Assembly (NCBI RefSeq): GCF_050947875.1
Contig: NC_134569.1
Span: forward strand, 206,144,127-206,208,126
DNA length: 64,000 bases
Direction of reading: 5' to 3'
From: Dermacentor variabilis
Lineage: Eukaryota > Arthropoda > Arachnida > Ixodida > Ixodidae
The position numbers and the translations under genes were made by a program. The notes beneath the pieces were generated by a model that was given only the letters and a program-made list of their open reading frames with translations, made no database searches and had not been told where the DNA came from. How positions within the stretch are numbered: the first letter of the stretch is position 1; the number at the start of each line of letters is the position of its first letter. Of the stretch, positions 57,201 to 64,000 are shown in pieces.

Positions 57201-58042
57201 AAGAACACACAGCATTTTATACTGATGGTTCTAAAACATCACTTTACATCGGAAGGGCTGTAGTGCAAGATAAATGGGAAAAGGTAGTCAGGTTGCCTCA
57301 GTGCGCGTCAATTTTCTCAGCCGAATGTCATGCCATTTCGGTGGCTGTATCAAAAATAGTCGAGATGAACATTCAAAACAGCATTATCTACATGGACTCG
57401 CTGAGTGCAATCACAGCAGTGAAAGCCAGAAACGTAAGGGAACCTTTAATAGGAAATATAATGCATAACATAACTGCTCAAACACAAGGACACGAAATTA
57501 AGCTTTGTTGGATACCAAGCCATCATGGAATTAGAGGCAACGAGAGAGCTGATGCGTGCGCCGCTCAAGCCTGCCATAAGAAGGTCAGTACTGTAAATAT
57601 ACCCTATGCAGATTGCATGAAGTTAGTAAAAAACCAGCTTAAAGAAAAATGGCAGTGTACATGGAATAGCGAAGAAAATAACAAACTACATTTAGTAAAA
57701 CCTACTCTAGGAGAATGGAGATCATGCAGACATCAGGAACGTTATATAGAAGTAATTTTATGCCGCCTGTGCATCGGACACACACACCTAACACATAACT
57801 TTCTACTGACAAAACAAAACAAACCCTTATGTGAGAAATGTGGAGATGAACTCACTGTAAATCACATTTTATTCTCGTGCACACAACTCGGAGGCAGCCC
57901 AACTTCCGTCTGTCTCCGCACACGTGATCGCTTCCCTTTTAATTGCAGCATTGTGATGTACTTGGCGTGTCTTCACAGTCAGCACTTCCATGCTGATAGA
58001 GCAAATGCAGAATACGGGAAGACGGACGGTGGACCAACCTAA
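54299..58042 (+). pseudogene. LINE ORF2 (endonuclease, reverse transcriptase, RNase H), broken
   Basis: Domains in order: AP-like endonuclease with VVLCLQETNLG, LVGDFNAHSNLWGS, SSIDLSLTS and GSDHLPVL (to about 55000). Then reverse transcriptase with APAPDGIHYQML, YRPIALTSC, FDLEKASDTTW, NGVPRGSVLSTTLF and YVDD at 56321-56332. RNase H follows with TDGSK (D at 57224), AECHAI (E at 57323), MDSLSAI (D at 57395) and NERADA (D at 57551), so all four acidic residues are kept. The tail has CEKCGDELTVNHILFSC. Breaks: an inversion at 54317-54339 that flips the first endonuclease motif, a frameshift near 54500, a TAG at 55468-55470, and a slip in a 14-T run at 56042-56055. From 55922 to 58042 the frame is open. 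Host-independent activity is impossible for this copy as read. Confidence 0.85.
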
Positions 58043-58125
58043 GCCATTCTTTGAAGGAAGCTACAGCAGCTAGGCTCAAAGCGCATACGAGGCGGCCGTA
58101 CGCGCTTTACAGATTTAGGTTCATA

Positions 58126-59500
58126 TAGTTGAGCCCACTTACAACAGTATTCAACTGCCGCAAAAATTCTATTGTTATAACCGATAGTTGTTATATAACC
58201 AGGTTGCATGAAAAAAATCAAAATAGGGTGATGGCAGAGTTGATGTGAGAAAACTATATAGGTGGGGAGGCCAGTGCTCTTTCCCACCACCTTCCTCCAC
58301 CCGGCTGCTGATTTTGTTCACTCGTTTAACTGCTTCCTGGGCGCTCCGATCGCATGTAACAAATTACGGCTGTTGGCGTTAAAGAATGGCACTGCGTTGA
58401 CAACTGCAAAGAGGTGTCATGGGTGGCAAGTGACATGCGTGCGAGCAGAGCTGGGGCATTGCTTTGGTGGCCCCAAACGGGGCCTTTTAAATATTGCGAG
58501 AAGGCTTCTGCAGCAGCCTGTCAGCTTGATAAATCTGCAAGAAACGCTGAGGAGAGATCGCCACAAGCATCTCGCTGCGTACTTCTCACTGGCTTGCATG
58601 AGAAAACCTATGTTCTTCAGCCATGCATGCTTTACGCGGAGCTAGCCGACATCCTTCTCTAAGGCATTCACGTGCTCCATGTAGTGTAGTGGAAGGTTCC
58701 CCGTGGAAACGAAACCCGAGAGAACTGAATCATCTGCTCCTATAAGGACAACGTTGAGGCAGCCTGCCCTACCGTGTCATCGCTGCCGTCGTCGCCATCG
58801 CTATCTGATGCAAGCACGTTCACGACGATCATCTCATCGGTTAGAAGCACTTAGTTTCCAAATCTATAGCCTTGCACTTTCTTTTCTTTGGCAACATTGT
58901 GCATTACCGATGATCAGCGGGTGGATCAGCCATCTTCTGTTTCGGCAGCAAGTCAAGTGAAGCTGAGAAACCACTTGGCCAGCAACGACTTCGACACAAC
59001 CAACAAAGACGAACACAAGTGATTAAGCTGTTCGCAGAACTGCACTGAATGAGGAGCCAGCGAGCAACATACGAGCAATCTGCTTGCGACGCAGTTGGCA
59101 AGGTCCATTCATGTTTTGGAGGGTAAAGCGGCATAGAGTTATGGGCGCAGCCCATTCCTGTTCGCAGGGGTGGAAGGGCGACGGAAGAGAGCCGCGTGGA
59201 GATCGCAAAAAAATGAGCACGCGGTGGCTGTTGGAGCAGCGGTCCATTGTGCAGTGGCTCGAATTTCTTTTTCTTTTTTTTTCTTTTTTTCTTTTCAAGG
59301 ATTTCGCATTTCACTACCTTTCAGCTCGGACACCCAGCAGCCAGACTTCATTGTTACAACCAATAATGCTGCATAGGGGCATTGTAGTAAGTGGGTTATT
59401 TCACCATGGAAAACATACAAAAAGTCGTCGGTGCAGCAGCTTCTCATTGTTATAACGGATATATTGTTAAAACCGGTATCATTATAAGTGGGTTTGATTG
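58126..59500. mobile_element. TA-flanked-type element with CCCACTTA inverted ends
   Basis: The left end GTTGAGCCCACTTACAACAG and the right end ATTATAAGTGGGTTTGATT are inverted relatives (AATCAAACCCACTTAT on the other strand). TA dinucleotides are at the edges. Motifs such as TGTTATAACCGATAG-like and TTGTTATAACGGATATATTG appear near both ends. No transposase. It begins about 50-80 bp after the LINE. Confidence 0.5.
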
Positions 59501-59894
59501 TACTCGATTCTAACGTGCATGCAATTTTTGGACCCGTTCTATTGGAAGAAAGTGCACATTAGATTCAAGTAAATACAGTACTGTTTATCATCGGTGTCTA
59601 CCGCAATGGACTTGCACAGCGCCAGTGATAGCTATGCGCATAAAGGTGATCGTGTCACATGATGCGCGGCCCGAGCTTTCATCTTTCACACAAATTAGCC
59701 TTATGCTAACCTACCTGTGGTTAAGATAGGAAAACCCTTCTGTATTTTGGAGGAAAACTGAGAAGCAAAACATCGTCTGCTTTAAAAGTTTGCCCTAAAA
59801 CACAGGTCCACTATTAAACTGAGAATCTCAATGTTATTCAGTACAATATAACATCACTAATTCTTTAACTTCATAGGGAAAAAGTCTCTATATT
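59501..59894. other. Short AT-rich spacer with repeat-like ends
   Basis: Contains CGATTCTAACGTGCATGCAA and TTCAAGTAAATACAGTACTG phrases (59505-59583) that resemble pogo-type ends. No element was delimited. Confidence 0.3.
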
Positions 59895-60309
59895 GTCACG
59901 TGGTAGTGACAGTGAAGAAAGAAGCAGTACGGTGGAATACCAAACTAGCTTTTATTGGGCGAACCTGTGCCCACAAAACAGGCTACACTTATAGCACAAC
60001 GATAGCGGCGAACACAGTTGGCGATCGTCAGAAATCTGATCAGCGGGTCAAGCGCGTCGGCTTTTATAGAGCATTCGTCGAATGTTCCAGACTAATCGTT
60101 CAGACCCGCGTGCCTTCCACAATGTTCTACACCATTCACGTTACGCGATGAAATCAGATAACACAAGGTTCGGCGACAACAGACAGCCGGGTAGAAGCAT
60201 CGATAACTTTCCAGAAACGTCGGATACATGCAGGCGCGTCCCTCGCTGTGCGATTACATTTGTTGAGCGGCGAAACGTGGTCGCCCGATAAAGATAAGTA
60301 CACGTGTCA
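59895..60309 (-). repeat. 3' LTR of the right-edge Gypsy element
   Basis: The 415-bp segment starts TGTCACGTGG and ends TACACGTGTCA on the plus strand, giving near-inverted TG...CA ends. On the minus strand CCAATAAAAGC provides a polyadenylation signal (about 59951-59956). It is directly adjacent to the polypurine tract. Confidence 0.75.
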
Positions 60310-60324
60310 ATACCCCCCTCTTGA
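60310..60324 (-). other. Polypurine tract
   Basis: On the minus strand AAGAGGGGGGTAT sits immediately upstream of the LTR, the expected primer site for plus-strand DNA synthesis in LTR retrotransposons. Confidence 0.7.
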
Positions 60325-60410
60325 AAAGCATCGACCCGATGCTGCAAACAAACGAAGGTAATAAACAAAAGCACTCGTAGCAAAGAAAAGAACAAAAATG
60401 GCGAAGTTTG

Positions 60411-61600
60411 TCAGCGTCCGTAAAAGGGTTTAAGGCGCACCACGTGGACCACTTCCGATCGTGCGCGGCGCCGCTGTGAATGCGAAATGCCGTCTGGCAC
60501 AACCTCATAGTCCAGAGCGCCAATACGTCGGATGACCTTGTAGGGTCCGAAATAGCGTCGGAGTAGTTTCTCACTGAATCCTCGTCGGCGTATCTGGGTC
60601 CAGACCCAAACACGGTCGCCAGGTTGGTACTCGACGAAGCGTCGTCGGAGGTTGTAGTGTCGGCTGTCGGTCCTCTGCTGGCTCTTGATTCGCAGGCGGG
60701 CGAGCTGTCGGGCTTCTTCGGCGCGCTGGAGATAGCTAGCGACGTCAACATTCTCTTCGTCAGTTACGTGTGGCAGCATGGCGTCAAGCGTCGTCGTCGG
60801 GGTCCTGCCGTAAACCAGCTTAAACGGCGTGATCTGTGTTGTTTCTTGCACCGCCGTGTTGTACGCAAAGGTTACGTACGGCAGGACCGCGTCCCACGTC
60901 TTGTGTTCGACGTCGACATACATTACTAGCATGTCGGCGAGGGTCTTGTTCAGGCGCTCCGTGAGACCATTCGTCTGCGGATGTTAGGCAGTTGTCCTCC
61001 TGTGGCTTGTCTGGCTGTACTGCAGAATGGCTTGGGTGAGCTCTGCTGTAAAAGCCGTTCCTCTGTCGGTGATGAGGACTTCTGGGGCACCATGTCGCAG
61101 CATTGTCCACGAAAAATTTCGCCACTTCGGCTGCGCTGCCTTTTCGTAGAGCTTTAGTTTTAGCAAAACGGGTGAGATAGTCCGTCGCCACGACGATCCA
61201 CTTATTCCCGGATGTTGATATCGGAAACGGCCCTAACAAATCCATCCCAGTCTGCTGGAATGGTCGGCGAGGAGGTTCGATCGACTGTAGTAATCCTGCT
61301 GGCCTTGTCGGTGGTGTCCTGCATCGTTGACAGTCTCGGCATGTCTTGACGTAACGGGCGACGTCCAGTAATACCTTTCCTGTATTCGCGACAGCGTCCG
61401 GGAGAATCCGAGGTGCCCAGCGGTTGGATCGTCGTGTAGGGCGTGCAGTATTTCTGGACGCAGCGCTGACGGTACAACAAGAAGGTAGCTGGCGCGGACT
61501 GGTGAGAAGTTCTTCTTCACGAGCAGGTTGTTTTGTAGCGTGAACGAAGACAACCCGCGCTTAAATGCCCTAGGGACAACGTCGGTGTTCCCTTCCAAAT
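60411..61600 (-). pseudogene. Gypsy integrase, frameshifted
   Basis: The N-terminal zinc-binding part lies at about 61598-61250 (HDDPTAGHLGFSRTLSRIQE then ERYYW). The CCHH signature is spread over two frames because of a shift near 61370. The catalytic core begins MDLLGPFPISTSGNKW, with the first aspartate in VATDYLTRF. A shift near 61110 moves the second motif (EVLITDRGTAFTAEL) to another frame. A TAA at about 60984-60986 interrupts before the glutamate region. The C-terminal frame at 60411-60932 is open (173 codons), with VLPYVTFAYNTAVQETT, GDRVWVWTQIRRRG and LRRYFGPYKVIRRIG, the GPY/F module. At least three breaks make it non-functional. Confidence 0.85.
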
Positions 61601-62100
61601 ACTCGACGAGGCCTTTTAGCTCCAGGTCGGCTCGTTGCTGTTTAGTGAAGTCTTCCGCGCTTATTATCCCAAGGAAGGCATCATCGTCTTGCGGCGGGGG
61701 ATCGGTGGGGGCACGCGATAAGCAGTCGGCGTCGGAGTGTTTTCTTCCGGACTTGTATATTACCGTGACGTCATATTCTTGTAGTCTGAGGCTCCACCGC
61801 GCCAGCCGTCCTGAAGGGTCCTTTAAGTTAGCTAGCGAACACAGTGCGTGATGGTCACTGACGACTTTGAATGGCCTGCCATAGAGGTAAGGGCGGAATT
61901 TAGCTGTAGCCCAAATGATGGCGAGGCATTCCTTTTCAGTCGTAGAATAGTTGCTTTCCGCTTTGGCAGCGACCGGCTAGCATACGATATCACCCTTTCA
62001 AGTCCTTCTTTCCTCTGGACTAGGACGGTACCGACGACGTCTGCATGCGTCGTTTGAGTTCTTGAAATGCCTTGGCCTGAGCCGTTTCCCACTTGAACGG
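61601..62100 (-). pseudogene. Gypsy RNase H and connection region, frameshifted
   Basis: The frame at 61832-62092 reads ADVVGTVLVQRKEGLERVIS and YASRSLPKRKATI, the part of RNase H downstream of its first aspartate. The preceding TDAS segment is not in this frame; the RT frame ends near 62020 within a region reading KRRMQTSSVPS. A frameshift or small deletion at 62020-62090 therefore destroys the RNase H start. The region between 61601 and 61830 codes the connection to integrase in yet another frame. Confidence 0.7.
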
Positions 62101-63999
62101 GACATCACATTTGGTTAGATGTGTTAGCAGCTCCGCGATGCGTGAAAAGTCCTTGACAAAGCGCCTATAGTAGGCACACATGCCAAGGAATCTGCGCACT
62201 GCCTTCTTGTCGGTTGGCTGCGGGAACTTTGCAATGGCAGCTGTCTTCTGTGGGTCGGGGCGTACTCCTGATTTGCTGATCACGTGGCCTAGGAACAAAA
62301 GCTCATCGTAAGCGAAACGGCACTTTTCCGGCTTCAGAGTGAGCCCTGATGACTTGATGGCTTCTAACACTGTCGCAAGCCGCCTAAGGTGATCGTCGAA
62401 ATTTTCGGCGAAGACAACGACGTCATCCAGGTAAACAAGGCACGTCTGCCACTTCAGTCCGGCTAACACCGTGTCCATGACGCGCTGAAACGTTGCAGGC
62501 GCCGAGCACAGTCCGAATGGCATGACCTTGAACTCGTAGAGGCCGTCTGGCGTGATGAAGGCAGTCTTTTCGCGATCTCTCTCGTCGACTTCTATTTGCC
62601 AGTAGCCAGACTTGAGGTCCATCGACGAGAAGTATTTAGCGTTGCAGAGCCGATCCAATGCGTCGTCTATCCATGAAAGGGGGTACACATCCTTCTTCGT
62701 GATCTTGTTCAGTCGACGATAATCGACGCAGAAGCTTAGGGTTCCGTCCTTTTTCTTTACCAGGACTACAGGAGAGGCCCACGGGCTTTTCGATGGCTGG
62801 ATGATGTCGTCGCGCAGCATTTTGTCGACTTGTTGCCTAATAGCTTCACGTTCTCGCGTCGAAACTCGGTAAGGGCTCTGGCGGAGTGGTCGAGCGCTCT
62901 CTTCGGTTATTATGCGATGCTTTGCAACTGGTGTTTGTCGAATCCTCGATGACGTCGAAAAGCAGTCTTTGTATCGTCGGAGAAGACTTCTGATCTGTTG
63001 CTGCTTACTCATAGGAAGACTTGGATTCACGTCGAAGTCTGGTTCGAGGATAATGCTCATCGGGGTAGATGCGGCTGAATCCGAGAGGACAAAGGCATTG
63101 CTGGTTTCCACAATTTCCTCGATGTATGCGATTGTCGTGCCCTTGTTGATGTGCTTGAACTCTTGGCTGAAGTTGGTTAGCATAACTTCCACTTGCCCTC
63201 CGTGGAGTCGAGCGATCCCTCTTGCGACGCAAATTTCACGGTCGAGCAGTAGATGTTGGTCGCCCTCGATGACGCCTTCTACATCAGCGGGTGTTTCAGT
63301 GCCGACGGAAATAATGATGCTGGAACGCGGCGGGATGCTCACTTGATCTTCAAGCACACTCAAGGCGTGGTGAGTACGACAGCTCTCCGGCGGTATCGCT
63401 TGATCTTGTGGCAGCGTTATCGATTTCGACTTCAGGTCGATGACTGCGCCATGTTGATTCAGGAAGTCCATGCCGAGAATGACGTCTTGTGAACACTGTT
63501 GGAGGATAACGAAGGTGGCAGGGTAAGTCCGGTCATGAATGGTAATTCTTGCCGTGCAGATTCCAGTCGGCGTAATGAGGTGTCCTCCAGCGGTCCGAAT
63601 TTGGGGGCCCTCCCATGCAGTCTTAACCTTCTTCAACTGCGCGGCGATGTGTCCACTCATTACGGAGTAATCGGCCCTTGTGACGACTAAGGCAGTGACT
63701 GCGTGGCCGTCGAGAAGCACGTCGAGGTCGGTGGTTCTTTGTCTGGCATTGCAGTTAGGTCGTGGCGTCGGATCACGGCTGCGTCGTGTTGAAATGAAGT
63801 TGGAACGTCGCGTCGTCAAGTTGTCGTTCGTCGGTGTAGTCTTGCCTTCCTGACTTCGTCGGGACGGCGGCGTGTCGTTGTTATGTCGTCGAGATCGTTT
63901 CTTCGTCGTCTTCGGCTGCGGAGGATCTTCGTCAGTTCGACGAACAGCAACCGCACCTCCATCGGTTGCTGCTTTTAGTTTTCCGGATATGGGCTCGCT
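62020..63999 (-). CDS. Gypsy gag end, protease and reverse transcriptase (partial)
   Basis: One frame of about 660 codons is open from the window edge to 62020. A basic Arg/Lys/Pro-rich region (about 63999-63750; RRTDEDPPQPKTTKK) precedes the aspartic protease (LDGHAVTALV...ADYSVMS, then DVILGMDFLNQHGAVIDL). The usual active-site DTG reads VTR (codons at 63676-63684), so the protease lacks its aspartate. The reverse transcriptase follows, with SPWASPVVLVKKKDGTL, RRLNKITKKDVYPL, DLKSGYWQIEVDE, MPFGLCSAPATFQRVMD and an intact YLDDVVVFAENF, then the thumb GHVISKSGVRPDP and FLGMCAYYRRFVKDFS. It is long and stop-free, suggesting a recent insertion despite the protease change. The upstream start is outside the window. 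Confidence 0.88.
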   Translation of the reverse strand, partial: SEPISGKLKAATDGGAVAVRRTDEDPPQPKTTKKRSRRHNNDTPPSRRSQEGKTTPTNDNLTTRRSNFISTRRSRDPTPRPNCNARQRTTDLDVLLDGHAVTALVVTRADYSVMSGHIAAQLKKVKTAWEGPQIRTAGGHLITPTGICTARITIHDRTYPATFVILQQCSQDVILGMDFLNQHGAVIDLKSKSITLPQDQAIPPESCRTHHALSVLEDQVSIPPRSSIIISVGTETPADVEGVIEGDQHLLLDREICVARGIARLHGGQVEVMLTNFSQEFKHINKGTTIAYIEEIVETSNAFVLSDSAASTPMSIILEPDFDVNPSLPMSKQQQIRSLLRRYKDCFSTSSRIRQTPVAKHRIITEESARPLRQSPYRVSTREREAIRQQVDKMLRDDIIQPSKSPWASPVVLVKKKDGTLSFCVDYRRLNKITKKDVYPLSWIDDALDRLCNAKYFSSMDLKSGYWQIEVDERDREKTAFITPDGLYEFKVMPFGLCSAPATFQRVMDTVLAGLKWQTCLVYLDDVVVFAENFDDHLRRLATVLEAIKSSGLTLKPEKCRFAYDELLFLGHVISKSGVRPDPQKTAAIAKFPQPTDKKAVRRFLGMCAYYRRFVKDFSRIAELLTHLTKCDVPFKWETAQAKAFQELKRRMQTSSVPS

Positions 64000-64000
64000 G

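Larger units (their letters stand above)
52640..58080 (+). mobile_element. LINE (I/Jockey-group non-LTR retrotransposon with RNase H), nearly full length
   Basis: An ORF1 with zinc knuckles is followed by an ORF2 with endonuclease, reverse transcriptase, RNase H and a Cys/His tail. This is the order of I-group elements. A leader of about 400 bp precedes ORF1. No poly(A) or simple-repeat tail or target duplication was found, so both outer limits are approximate. It lies downstream of exon 6 in the same orientation as the host gene. It is inactivated by an inversion, a frameshift, a stop and a homopolymer slip (see ORF2). Confidence 0.8.
59895..64000 (-). mobile_element. Gypsy-type LTR retrotransposon, runs off the right edge
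   Basis: Minus-strand order from the right edge: end of gag or linker, protease, reverse transcriptase, RNase H, integrase, polypurine tract, 3' LTR. Only the 5' part lies outside the window. The four bases before the LTR are ATAT, a possible target duplication that cannot be checked here. This copy is better preserved in RT than the truncated one at 34548-37166 and is a different lineage by sequence (for example YLDDVVVFAENF). Confidence 0.9.

Overview
This is a eukaryotic, AT-leaning, repeat-crowded stretch with no bacterial-type gene organisation. The mixture suggests an arthropod, most likely a hard tick. It holds degenerate Gypsy LTR elements, a LINE with an RNase H domain, a Penelope-like element with a GIY-YIG nuclease, pogo/Tigger transposase fossils, many small TA-flanked inverted-repeat elements and tRNA-derived SINEs. 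The tick assignment rests on my recollection of tick repeat families; no database search was run.

Host gene. Six short plus-strand blocks stand out from the repeats: 10906-11231, 15510-15626, 23511-23597, 28327-28626, 33652-33879 and 50760-50855. Each has an AG acceptor and a GT donor. All five junctions agree in codon phase (exon 1 is phase 2 in and phase 1 out, the other five are phase 1 in and out). They read as one acidic, low-complexity protein segment of about 384 residues, apparently the middle of one large gene spanning at least 40 kb. I do not recognise the protein. Neither its start nor its end is visible.

Layout. 1-10.9 kb: a Tigger transposase pseudogene (1930-3520) and a 3.64-kb inverted-repeat element (4642-8281). 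10.9-29.3 kb: exons 1-4 separated by TA-flanked elements, a second Tigger fragment, SINE sequence and a solo LTR. 29.3-33.4 kb: a 5'-truncated Penelope-like element with a 296-codon ORF, then a small element carrying a 188-codon charged-repeat ORF whose upstream DNA has two perfect cAMP-response octamers. 33.6-43.2 kb: exon 5, a truncated Gypsy element that appears nested in a pogo-type element, and a third pogo/Tigger fragment. 43-52 kb: repeats, SINEs, an LTR/primer-binding-site fragment and exon 6. 52.6-58.1 kb: an almost full-length LINE with gag-like ORF1 and EN-RT-RNH ORF2. 58.1-59.5 kb: another inverted-repeat element. 59.9 kb to the end: a Gypsy element on the minus strand running off the right edge.

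Most of the mobile elements look dead, and several breaks can be pinned to single codons. The most unusual is a 19-23 bp inversion at the start of the LINE ORF2, which puts its conserved endonuclease motif on the wrong strand. No coherent new multi-gene system was found. The most interesting leads are the unidentified host gene, the charged-repeat ORF with its duplicated CRE-bearing upstream unit, and the Penelope-like element with inverted ends and an 11-bp direct repeat.
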